Below, in pieces: positions 12,840 to 23,099 of a stretch of DNA of 55,000 nucleotides. The stretch's first letter is position 1. Every line of letters starts with the position of its first letter. The position numbers were made by a program, and so were the translations under genes. This DNA is from Neocallimastix lanati (nom. inval.) (taxonomy: Eukaryota; Neocallimastigomycota; Neocallimastigomycetes; Neocallimastigales; Neocallimastigaceae), in assembly GCA_016946835.1 (NCBI GenBank), contig JACVTC010000099.1:192501-247500 (forward strand), written 5' to 3'. The notes beneath the pieces are model-generated. The model had not been told where the DNA came from, did no database searches, and saw nothing but the letters and a program-made list of their open reading frames with translations.

Positions 12840-14030
12840 TATTCTACTTTTTATTTTATTATATTTTATTTTATTTTATTATATTTTATTTTATTTTATT
12901 ATATTTTATTTTATTTTATTTTATTTTATTTTATTTTATTTTATTTTATTTTATTTTATTTTATTTTATTTTATTTTATTTTATTTTATTTTATTTTATT
13001 TTATTTTATTTTATTTTATTTTATTTTATTTTATTTTATTTTATTTTATTTTATTTTATTTTATTTTATTTTATTTTATTTTATTTTATTTTATTTTATT
13101 CAATCTGTACTTTCTTATTTAATATTCTACTTTTTATTTTATTTTATTTTATTTTATTTTATTTTATTTTATTTTATTTTATTTTATTTTATTTTATTCA
13201 ATCTGTACTTTCTTATTTAATATTCTACTTTTTATTTTATTTTATTTTATTTTATTTTATTTTATTTTATTTTATTTTATTTTATTCAATCTGTACTTTC
13301 TTATTTAATATTCTACTTTTTATTTTATTTTATTTTATTTTATTTTATTTTATTTTATTCAATCTGTACTTTCTTATTTAATATTCTACTTTTTATTTTA
13401 TTTTATTTTATTTTATTCAATCTGTACTTTCTTATTTAATATTCTACTTTTTATTTTATTTTATTTTATTTTATTTTATTTTATTTTATTCAATCTGTAC
13501 TTTCTTATTTAATATTCTACTTTTTATATTATTTTATTTTATTTTATTTTATTCAATCTGTACTTTCTTAATTAATATTCTACTTTTTATTTTATTTTAT
13601 TTTGTTTTATTTTATTTTATTTTGTTTTATTTTATTTTATTCAATCTGTACTTTCTTATTTAATATTCTACTTTTTATATTATTTTATTTTATTTTATTT
13701 TATTTTATTTTTTTTTATTTCATTTTATTTTATTTTATTTTATTTTATTCAATCTGTACTTTCTTATTTAATATTCTACTTTTTATTTTATTTTATTTTA
13801 TTCAATCTGTACTTTCTTATTTAATATTCTACTTTTTATTTTATTTTATTATATTATATTTTATTTTATTATATTATATTTTATTTTATTTTATTTTATT
13901 CAATCTGTACTTTCTTATTTAATATTCTACTTTTTATTTTATTTTATTATATTATATTTTATTTTATTTTATTTTATTTTATTTTATTTTATTTCATTTT
14001 ATTTTATTTTATTCAATCTGTATTTTCTGT
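12840..14030 (+). repeat. Compound satellite: fixed core plus variable (TTTTA)n
   Basis: A (TTTTA)n tract is interrupted 12 times by a fixed core beginning CAATCTGTACTTTCTTATTT and ending near ATATTCTAC. Core starts are at 13101, 13199, 13287, 13360, 13418, 13491, 13554, 13642, 13750, 13803, 13901 and 14014 (the last degenerate). Spacings are 98, 88, 73, 58, 73, 63, 88, 108, 53, 98 and 113; each leaves a remainder of 3 on division by 5, so copies differ only by whole pentamers. A core tail at 12839-12848 precedes the array. Long stop-free frames here come from the pentamer and are not genes. The array lies wholly inside the MULE. Confidence 0.95.
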
Positions 14031-14238
14031 TGATAATATAAACAAGGTATTAATGTATTAATAATAATTAATAATATTTAAAATAAAATAAAAAAAAATA
14101 ATTATTTTATATATGTAGTAATTATATATATATATATTTTTATTTAATTTTCTAAAAAAAATTTATTTATTCATTTATAATTTATTTATTCATTTATTTA
14201 TTTATTACATTATAATACGCCATATTTTCCGAAATGCA

Positions 14239-14291
14239 CTACAACAAAATACAAATTTATGTAATAAAAATTTTCGAAATGACACACCCCC
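14239..14291 (-). repeat. MULE right terminal inverted repeat
   Basis: Inverted partner of 10272-10322, ending GACACACCCCC immediately before the right target-site copy. Just inside it, GTGCATTTCGG (read on the minus strand, about 14230-14240) repeats the terminal motif once more. Confidence 0.88.
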
Positions 14292-14300
14292 AAAGCATTT
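14292..14300 (+). repeat. Target-site duplication of MULE, right copy
   Basis: AAAGCATTT, identical to 10263-10271. Confidence 0.85.
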
Positions 14301-15042
14301 CTCTGAATTAAGAGAAGTGGCTGTAGTCGTCGTTGTTGTGTAAAAGTTAAGATTAAAAGTTATAAGAAAGTTGTTAAATAGTCTTTTTAAATATATGTAG
14401 TTTTTATATAAAATTAAATAAATAAATAAATAATAAATTAATAAATTTAATAAATAAATTCCAACAAAAGTACATCGAACTTTTGAGTTGTATATCAATA
14501 TGCTAATATTTAATGTACGTCATACATGCGCCACCAATTTTATACATAACAAATATATAAAATAATAATATTTTAAATATTTATAATATATGGAATTAAT
14601 AATAAAAACATTATTTAATATTTCAAACTTTATTTCCAACATTTTCTAATATTAAATATAGTTTATAATATATTGGAATAAAAATTAATATAAAAAAATT
14701 AAATTTATAATTAAAAAAATATTCAGTTTATCAAATGATAAAAGGAATCCACCCTTTCGCCCTTTTACCTTTGTTTTTATAGTTAAATATCTCTTTAAAT
14801 AAATATAAAAACAAACATTGATAAATAGAAAATATACTTTAAATTTTCTTTTTTAATTATATATGTATATATACATTTTATTTTGCCCTTTTTATCAAAT
14901 TAAAATTGTTATGTAATAATAAATAATATAACTTTAATAATGATAATAATAAAAATAATGGTAGACCTCTTATATACAAAGGAAAAAAAATAATTAGTTA
15001 TAATATTTTATTTTCAATAATACTAAATTATTTTTATTATTA
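14301..15042. other. Gene-free intergenic sequence
   Basis: A short less AT-biased patch at 14300-14345 flanks the transposon and may be host relict sequence; the rest is AT-rich without a coding signal. The minus-strand frame at 14205-14498 crosses the transposon end and is spurious. Confidence 0.5.
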
Positions 15043-15293
15043 TTATTTATTATTATTATTATTTATTATTATTATTATTATTATTTATTATTATTATTAT
15101 TATTATTTATTATTATTATTATTTATTATTATTATTATTATTTATTATTATTATTATTATTTATTATTATTATTATTTATTATTATTATTATTATTTATT
15201 ATTATTATTATTATTTATTATTATTATTATTTATCATTTATTATTATTATTATTATTATTTATCATTTATTATTATAATTATTTATTATTATT
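15043..15293. repeat. TTATTATT satellite with periodic ATTTATT interruptions
   Basis: About 250 bases of (TTA)n broken into units of roughly 13-19 bases by ATTTATT, giving a two-level repeat. Confidence 0.85.
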
Positions 15294-15309
15294 AAGAGTA
15301 GAATTAAAA

Positions 15310-15745
15310 GTAATAAAACTTATATTGTGAATCTTATCATCAGCATTATTCTTTGTTTCTTCATTACTTTTTTTTTGTTTCGTACTTGATTTTGGTTTTA
15401 TATAATTTTAAGACCTATTAACTTGGACAAGGAATATGGAAGTTCTTCTTCTTTATTGTTCCAATAAGTTAATTTGATTTATAATGTCCTGACAAGTTTT
15501 ACTTTCTAAAATTTTTTCTTCCTCCAACTTTTTTACTTTTGATTTAAGGACATTTACTTTCTAAAATTTTTTCTTCCTCCAACTTTTTTACTTTTGATTT
15601 AAGGACATGAATAAGATTTTAAATTCTTAATAATTCGCCCGATCGATAATGAAGTTTTTTTTCAGTCTTACCAATAAACCCGTTGTATTCACTAATGGGA
15701 ATCATATCTTCTTTATTCTTCATTGGGATAGATATATCATTCCTT
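15310..15745 (-). pseudogene. Coding relict with predicted coiled coil and a 55-bp tandem duplication, unrecognised
   Basis: The minus strand translates to coding-like sequence (for example ISIPMKNKEDMIPISEYNGF, then a Lys/Glu-rich coiled-coil-like LKSKVKKLEEEKILESK) broken by stops. A 55-base direct tandem duplication (15498-15552 and 15553-15607) repeats the coiled-coil segment; as 55 is not a multiple of three it shifts the frame. No intact ORF, start or family is recognised. It may belong with the smaller relict near 16.7 kb on the same strand. Confidence 0.4.
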
Positions 15746-15814
15746 TTAAATAATTAATTATTTAAAATATAAATTACTATTTAGATTATTATAAATTATT
15801 GTATTAATAAATAT

Positions 15815-16135
15815 TATATTACATATTGTTATAAACAATCATATCATTAAAAATATTATAATAATATTAAATATGCTTAGAAACTATTATATTTTAAAAT
15901 TATTACTATTATAATTACATATTGTTATAAACTGTTATATTTTGAAAAATTATAATAATATGTAATATTATATTACATATTGTTATAAACAATTATATCA
16001 TTAAAAATATTATAATAATATTATATATGCTTAGAAATTATTATATTATAAAATTATTACTATTATAATTATAATTACATATTGTTATAAACTGTTGTAT
16101 TTTGAAAAATTATAATAATATGTAATATTATTATA
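15815..16135. repeat. About 154-bp tandem duplication
   Basis: A unit starting ACATATTGTTATAAACAAT at 15821 recurs at 15975 with a few substitutions and one short insertion; both copies continue through ATGCTTAGAAA and TTTTGAAAAATTATAATAAT in the same order. A shorter internal partial copy (ACATATTGTTATAAACTG) lies in each unit. Function unknown. Confidence 0.8.
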
Positions 16136-16679
16136 AATTATTATATCTTTATATTATTATATAATTATAAAACTTTATGTTATTACTATTACATATAATG
16201 TATTAAAATTTTATTATAATAATTATTTATATCAATTATTATAGCATATATTATTAATTGTTAAGTATTAGCTACATTATAATTATACATTATACATTGT
16301 AATATTAATACGCCACAATCAGCCACATTAGGAATACATTAGTTATTAGATAGTTATTAAATAGTTATTATAAATCTTATTTATTATATTTTGTTAAAAC
16401 TGTAATATTCTTTATTATGTAATATTCATATAATTAAATACAAATAAATAAAAGCCATATTAACTATAAATAATCATAATTGAAATTGTGAGATTTCAGT
16501 TACATTCTTAACATTAATAAATATTATTAATAATTTAAAATATAGTTAAAATGAAATTTTATAATTTATAACCTTAATTACATTTCTGATTGAAAATTAA
16601 TTAGATTTAAGATATAATTTATTGAAAAAAAAAAAAAAAAAAAAAAAAATTAAATTAATATAAATTTAAGTTATTATCG

Positions 16680-16800
16680 TTATTGTTACCAAGGGAAACA
16701 ACCTTTTGATCATTGAGTTTTTAAATTTCAAAGTTCATCATGTTTAAACGCAATTTCATGAACTTCAGCAATTACCTTTATAATCAATTCTCTAGGAAAT
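16680..16800 (-). pseudogene. Short coding relict, unrecognised
   Basis: The minus strand reads FPRELIIKVIAEVHEIAFKH before a stop, with mixed codon content unlike the flanks, suggesting a fossil exon. No family can be named. Confidence 0.25.
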
Positions 16801-16988
16801 AATTATATTTATCTTATATCATTTTAATATAAAAGATTATAATGTTTCATTAATTATTTTTCTCATTTTTTTTTCTCGAATAATGCAATATTTTTTAAAA
16901 TATTAAAATAAATACTACTAAATTTTTTTGTTATAATAATAAAGTTTATAAAATAATTAATTTATTATTATTATATATATTAAAAAAG

Positions 16989-18563
16989 ATGAAACCAATT
17001 CAACTTACTTCATTTGTTTTATCATTAATTTCTTGTACTGTTAGTCTGAATTTCTGTAGTAATTTTGGTCATTCCGGCGAAGGGATTACAGAATACAATA
17101 ATAAAGTTGGTTATGTAGGCGATATTAGTTATGAAATATGGGCTGATGGTGGTAATAATAATGCAACATTTTATTCTGATGGTTCTTTTTCTTGCAATTT
17201 CAATAAATCTAAAGACTTTTCATGTTGTACTGGTTTTTCATTAGATGGAAGTAAAAAGCATAATCAAATTGGTAATATCTATGCTGATTTTAAATTTGTT
17301 AAGAAAGATGTTTCAAATGCTGATTATTCTTATATGGGTGTTTACGGTTGGACTAAAAGCCCATTAGTTGAATTTTACATTGTTGATAGTTGGATTGATG
17401 GTAGTTCAAATGATTGGGTTAGTGCAAGAAAAGTTGGTAATATTAATGTTAATGGAGATACTTATATTGTTTATGAAAATACTAGTACTACAGAATCCAT
17501 TGATGGTCATATCACTTTTAAACAATATTTCAGTGTTCGTACTTCCATTAGAAATTGTGGTTCCATTGATGTTACAGAACACTTCATACAATGGGAAAAG
17601 TTTGGTTTGCACATAGGTAATTTATATGAGGTAAACATTATAGCTAAAGTTGGTAGTGATAGAAGTACTACTAGTGGTTTAATTGATTTCCCATATGCTA
17701 AAGTTTACACAGGTTTTGTTAATTCCTCTTCCGGTAATATTGGTCATTCTATGGAGAGTAAAAATGATGATCAAATGGTCAAACGAAGCTATAATCAACT
17801 TATCAATAGATCTAATACAAATATAGCAAATGATGTAATTCATTATACTTATGATAATATTACGAAATGTAATAAAAAAGATAATTTTATTTACATTTAT
17901 GACAAAAAAAAGGTTTTAAATAAAGAAAAAGTTTTAAATACTATTAATGTATTTCAAACTAGTTATTATTGTAAGAATGATATTTGCGTTTTGGTAGATA
18001 ATGAATATTCAAAACCTTTTATTGAAATTCCCGATAAAAATGGAAATATACTATTATACAATACATATACTTGTACCTATGATAATGCTAAATCAAATAA
18101 TTGTAGTAATGATAAACGTATTGATAATTTATGTTTATCGGTTAAATGTACTAATAATTCACAATGTTTATCTAATGAATGCATTAATAATTATTGCATT
18201 TTTAATGATGAAGAGCCCATAGTTCATTGTGATAATATTTACATTGGTAGTGAATCAACATATATGAATTGTGGTAAAGCATATAATGACACGTGTCAAT
18301 TTAATGATGACTGTTCTTCTAAGATATGTAGAAACAACATATGTACTAAACAAACATATATTCCTTCTAAAGAGGGTATAAATATGAATGTCCTATTCTA
18401 TTCTTTCTTAATAATTGCAATAATACTTTTAATAATAATTATTATTTGTGGTATTTCTTATTTTAAATATCCAAAAAGTAGAAAATATATTAAAATAATT
18501 TTTATATTATTTATTGTACTTATAATAATTTTTATTATATATAGAATAATAATTGATAATTAA
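16989..18563 (+). CDS. Membrane-anchored GH11 xylanase-like protein, acid/base Glu apparently replaced
   Basis: Intronless, 524 residues. A signal peptide (about 1-20) precedes a GH11 beta-jelly-roll domain (about 22-245) resembling rumen-fungus xylanases: VGDISYEIW, GVYGWTKSPLVEFYIVDSW, SIDGHITFKQYFSVR, QWEKFGLHIG and DFPYAKVYTG. The nucleophile is kept (E128 in PLVEFYIV), but where GH11 enzymes carry the acid/base Glu near the C-terminal end of the domain this protein has AKVG, so K220 occupies that place. The usual Pro of the PSIDG thumb motif is also changed (ESIDG, 169-173). A unique region follows, then a Cys-rich stalk (about 361-453) with two Cys clusters of spacing C-x5-C-x4-C-x4-C, and two predicted transmembrane helices (about 468-492 and 501-519). 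It is likely a cell-surface xylan-binding or sensing pseudoenzyme; weak or altered hydrolysis remains possible. No dockerin is seen. Lack of introns fits the known bacterial ancestry of many gut-fungal glycosidases. Confidence 0.85.
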   Translation: MKPIQLTSFVLSLISCTVSLNFCSNFGHSGEGITEYNNKVGYVGDISYEIWADGGNNNATFYSDGSFSCNFNKSKDFSCCTGFSLDGSKKHNQIGNIYADFKFVKKDVSNADYSYMGVYGWTKSPLVEFYIVDSWIDGSSNDWVSARKVGNINVNGDTYIVYENTSTTESIDGHITFKQYFSVRTSIRNCGSIDVTEHFIQWEKFGLHIGNLYEVNIIAKVGSDRSTTSGLIDFPYAKVYTGFVNSSSGNIGHSMESKNDDQMVKRSYNQLINRSNTNIANDVIHYTYDNITKCNKKDNFIYIYDKKKVLNKEKVLNTINVFQTSYYCKNDICVLVDNEYSKPFIEIPDKNGNILLYNTYTCTYDNAKSNNCSNDKRIDNLCLSVKCTNNSQCLSNECINNYCIFNDEEPIVHCDNIYIGSESTYMNCGKAYNDTCQFNDDCSSKICRNNICTKQTYIPSKEGINMNVLFYSFLIIAIILLIIIIICGISYFKYPKSRKYIKIIFILFIVLIIIFIIYRIIIDN

Positions 18564-19103
18564 ATATTATTAATAAATATTATTATAATTTAATAATTTA
18601 TAATAATTGACTTTTGTCTTTAATTTTTATTTTCAAATAAACATTTAGTAATATTTAATTTTAATTTTTTTTTTTTTATTTTTAAGTTACATCTTTTAAT
18701 TTTAAATTGCCTAGCGTAATGTCTGAATTTCAATTAAAGAATTTTTTTCAATAATATCTCAAAAAGAATATTTTTAATGTTTTTATTGGATATATACAAT
18801 TATATACAATATTTATGAAGTATATAAAGTATATATAATTAATTTTATTATTATTATTATTATTATTATTCATTATTATTATTATTATTCATTATTATTA
18901 TTATTATTCATTATTATTATTATTATTCATTATTATTATTATTATTCATTATTATTATTATTATTATTCATTATTATTATTATAATTATTATTCTTTATT
19001 CATTATTATTATTATTATTATTATTATTTATTTATTATTATTAATTATATAAATTTAATGTTCATTTAATGATAATAATAATAATACAATTATAGAGAAA
19101 AAT

Positions 19104-19139
<36 letters not shown>

Positions 19140-20149
19140 TTTGAAATACTATACATAATTTTGAATTATTAAATGATTGACTTTACTGAAGAGAAAATGT
19201 TAGTTCTCTTTCAATATATATATATATATATCAAATAAATAATAAGTATATTAATAGTATTATTATTATTATTGTCCATATTGATAATTTTTTTTCCTTT
19301 TTTTTTTAATTTGTATATATATATATGACTTATTGATAATACAAAAATTAAAGACTCTTTAATTAATATATATATTTTTTCCATATCAATATTTCATATT
19401 TTTCTAATATATATATATATGATACTGATATAAAATACAAATAATAACGAAAAAATAACTAACATTATTAATACTATTATTATTAGAAATTATAAATTTT
19501 AATTATATATTGTGACGTATAATAGTTTCCCTTTCTAAATTATAAATCACAATTGGTTATATTAAATAAATAAATAAATGAGTTAAAGATAAATAAATAT
19601 AAATATTATTAATAAAAAGGAAAATTACTATCAATAAAAGATTGGAAAAATCAATATTATATCCTAATAAATATATTTAAATATTCAGTATATATTTAAT
19701 TTTTTTACTTTTTTTTTTTTTTTTAATGATCATTTATAATTCTTATTTTAAAAAGTAAAAAAGAAATAAAATAATATAAAAATAAAATAAAAAATTAAGA
19801 AATAAATTTATGTGGTACAAAAAAATTGAAAAACGTTTTTTAAAGTTTAATTTTAATTAATATAAATTTATTAATTAAAAAAAAAAAAAAAAAAAAAAAG
19901 AATATTTTTTTTTATTTTCTCAATTTTCAAAATTTATTTATTCAAAATTTAATTATAAATCTAATTATTTTAGTTGGAAAATTATATCAACAACAATAAA
20001 AATAATAAAAAAAGGAAAGAAAAGAAAAGGAAAGGAAAAAAAAAAAAAAGAATCAAGAAAATGAAAATTTTAATAATCATATTAATTTGTAAAAAACAAT
20101 CATTTCTTTACAGAAAATAAATAATAGAATAAAAGAATATTAGAAAAAT
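18564..20149. repeat. Gene-free AT-rich block with (ATT)n/ATTC satellite
   Basis: At about 18847-19030, (TTA)5-6 units are punctuated by TTCA at a near-regular period of about 22 bases. Poly(T) or poly(A) tracts lie at about 19110-19138, 19709-19724 and 19879-19899. No coding signal was seen. Confidence 0.7.
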
Positions 20150-20730
20150 AGAATAATAAATAATAAATAATTGAATAATAAATAATTGAATAATAAATAA
20201 TAAATGAATAAATAAATAATTGAATAATATATAATTGAATAATAAATAATATATAATTAATAATAAATAAATAAATAAATAATTGAATAATAAATAATAA
20301 ATAATAAATAAATAAATAAATAATTGAATAATAAATAATAAATAATAAATAATAAATAATAATAATTAATAAATAAATAAATAAATAGATAAATGAATAA
20401 TTGAATAATAAATAATAAATATAATAAATAGTAAATAGTAAATAATAAATAATAAATAATAATTAAATAATAATTGAATAAAAAATAATTAAATAATTGA
20501 ATAATAAATAATAAATAATAATTAATAATAAATAAATAAATAAATAATTGAATAATATATAATAAATAATAAATAATAATAATTAATAAATAAATAAATA
20601 AATAGATAAATGAATAATTGAATAATAAATAATAAATAATTAAATAGTAAATAATAAATAATAAATAATTAAATAATAATTGAATAAAAAATAATTAAAT
20701 AATAAATAATTGAATAAAAAATAACATTCA
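20150..20730. repeat. AATAAATAATTGAATAAT satellite
   Basis: About 580 bases of AATAAAT-type repeats with TTGAATAAT punctuation; a larger module (AATTGAATAATAAATAATAA and following) recurs several times, including two near-identical segments ending AAATAGATAAATGAATAATT at about 20400 and 20615. Confidence 0.8.
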
Positions 20731-20734
20731 TTTA

Positions 20735-20850
20735 TAAGGGAAAGGAATATGAAGATTTTTAAGAAATCCTTTTATGGAACAAAGTGCTTTTCTACTTTAT
20801 TGTTCATTCTCTGTATGATCTTGTTGGAAGTACATAACACAATGCTATCT

Positions 20851-20888
<38 letters not shown>

Positions 20889-21790
20889 CCTCCACATCAA
20901 CGTTTATCACCAATAGAGATTCCAAATTTATCACTTTTATTAAGACATATCATTAATGAACAAGTTAAATAAAATTGGTGAGAGGGGGACAACCTTGACG
21001 AATTCCTTTCTTAATACTAAATGATTCTGATAATTGTTCATCAACCCTTACACAAGCCTTGGAAGATAAGTATAAATTTTCAATAAATTTATAGCACCTT
21101 CCTCTAATATCAAAAGTGATGAATCTTCATTAATACATTATATAATGGAACTGAGTCATACGCTTTTTTAAGATCCAAAAAAAAAGCAAGGTTGAGTATC
21201 CTTAGTATTCTTTATTTTCAAATTTTCGTTTCTGACGTATAATTCTTAATGAAGTGTAAATGACTTATACATTCTTCTCGGTTACGATATCCATATTGTT
21301 TTAGGTCTTATAAATCCTTTATCAATTCTATATTTAGAGATTCTATTAGCGATGATTTTTGCTATAATTTATAACCTATTAATGATAAGAGAGATGCTAC
21401 GATATTACGATCTAATGGATTACCCCTTTTTTTATGAATAGAAACTATTGATTTGTTATTTCATGATTTCGGGAAATTTCCATTCCTAATAATTTGATTA
21501 AGGTTTTAAAACATTTAAAGCCAGATGAAATATTACTATTATTTTCACATGAATCATCTGAATCATCTTTACCAAGAATCAAAGCTTTAAAGAATTCCAT
21601 AGGAATATCACCAGGACCATGAGCTTTAAAGTTAGGGGTAGATGAGATAATTTCACAAATTTCTTCATCGTTGATACCTTGGTTAATGTCCCATTCTTGT
21701 TGTCTTGGACTTCTCAAATTCCTTAGTGTATCAGAATATTTCCAGAAATATTTAGAAAGACTCTGACCTGAAGAACCGGACCCTAAGAAT
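20735..21790 (-). pseudogene. Decayed LINE (non-LTR) reverse transcriptase
   Basis: Read from 21790 down, the minus strand keeps recognisable reverse transcriptase blocks in order: QEWDINQGINDEEICEIISS and …GPGDIPMEFFKALI (pre-palm), YRSISLIN…KIIAKIIANRIS, LDLKKAYDSVPLYNVL (first catalytic Asp), KKGIRQGCP (palm) and, finally, a degraded catalytic motif in which CGGLF and ADSIVLC are separated by a tract of about 36 A (plus strand, about 20851-20886). The second Asp of the usual ADD is Ser. Stops and frameshifts occur throughout. The only sizeable open stretch is 21445-21717. No endonuclease or ends are identified. It is a dead fragment. Confidence 0.8.
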
Positions 21791-21814
21791 TTTCTGATAA
21801 CAACAACAACAACA

Positions 21815-21959
<145 letters not shown>

Positions 21960-22309
21960 GATTGTATTCTTAATAATAATAAATATAATTCTATTCAAAA
22001 AATTTAAGGTGTTGGCATTTATTTTTCTGTAATTTTATTGGTTTAAAAATTAATTAAAATCTATATGAAAAAATTAAAGTATTAATCTAAAATTTTTTTT
22101 TTAAAAAAAAAAAAAAAAAAAAAAAGATATAGAAAAAATTAAAAAAAAAAAAAACTAAAATACTTTTTAATTTCTATTATTATTTTATTATGGTAATTAC
22201 AAATTTTTTTAGAGTTATATTTTGTAATTAATATTTTTGTTTTATTAATTCTTTTTATATATTAATTCAAAATTCATAATAAATATTAAAGGTAATTTGT
22301 AATTATTAA

Positions 22310-22790
22310 TTTACTAATGAAGATAGCCAAACTACTTTTAGATTTTTTTTTTTTTTTTTTTTTGCTTGTTACAAAATTTTATTCAAATAATAATTGAAAT
22401 ATTGTGATAATTTTCACATTTTATTATAATGGATAACACTAAAATTAATTTTAGTTATTTGTTTTTACATGTTACAAAATTTAATCTAATAATAATAACA
22501 ATAACAATAATAATAATAATTTTCAAAATTTATAATATTGTCTAACACTAATGAAAATAAAAAAAAAATAAAGTTTTTTTTTGCCTATTACAAACTTTAT
22601 TCAAAAAATATCTTAGATTAATTATAATAATAATTTATAATAATTAAATATTAGATAAAAATGCATAATTTTTAATATATATATATATATATTTTTATTT
22701 ATTACAAAATTTATTCCAGTTATAATAATAATGATTTTTATTATTAAAATTAATGGCTAACACTAATGAAGATAAAAAAACTAATTTTTT
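22310..22790. repeat. Diverged 100-120-bp tandem repeat, four to five copies
   Basis: The block (G/A)TTACAAA(A)TTTAATTC-like occurs at about 22369, 22471, 22589 and 22701 (spacings 102, 118 and 112). Each is paired with a second block resembling TGGCTAACACTAATGAAGATA, seen around 22312, 22430, 22541 and 22750. Between them lie variable AAT/TTA and poly(T) stretches. Function unknown. Confidence 0.6.
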
Positions 22791-23099
22791 TTTTTTGATT
22801 TAAATCATATATATTAAAAAAAAAATTTATTATTTTAATACATATGGATTTAATAACACTTATTTTAAAATGTCTTATAATTTATATAAATAACTATAAC
22901 ATCTTTTAAAACTGCTTTAAAATAAGGTTATTAGTTTTGACTTAATTTAAATATTTTCAATAACAATGAAAATAATAAAAGGTAGTTAAAGAAACAAAAG
23001 TTGAACAATTATAAGAATGGAAAAAATCAGATTATTCGATATGTTAAGGCAGATCAAAATGATATGCATGTTTAAATAGGATGAGTCTTATTGATTATA

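Larger units (their letters stand above)
10272..14291 (+). mobile_element. Mutator-like (MULE) DNA transposon, 4.0 kb, complete ends
   Basis: Both ends are visible. The left end (10272-10322) and the reverse complement of the right end (14239-14291) share about 52 bases: a GGGG-GTGTG start with one small insertion on each side, then 42 identical bases starting CATTTCGAAAATTTTTATTA. They are flanked by a perfect 9-bp duplication AAAGCATTT. Inside are, in order, two short hairpins whose arms begin TGGCTT (10324-10351, 10474-10503), subterminal GGCGAAAT(T/A)CAAC repeats near 10575-10622, a FLYWCH-type transposase pseudogene (11138-12564) and a compound satellite (12840-14030). The near-identical ends and perfect target duplication suggest a fairly recent insertion; the broken transposase means it would need another copy's enzyme to move. 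Confidence 0.88.

Noticed and set aside
12782-13922. Long plus-strand reading frames (up to 199 codons) rich in Phe, Tyr, Ile and Leu
   Set aside because: They are produced by the (TTTTA)n pentamer, which has no stop codon in that strand and phase; the peptide is a simple five-residue repeat.
12840-14030. CRISPR-like array of regularly repeated cores with spacers
   Set aside because: The spacers are simple (TTTTA)n of varying number, not unique sequences, and the genome is eukaryotic.
17368-18222. Overlapping frames in the GH11-like gene
   Set aside because: Out-of-frame shadows of a clear 524-codon gene.
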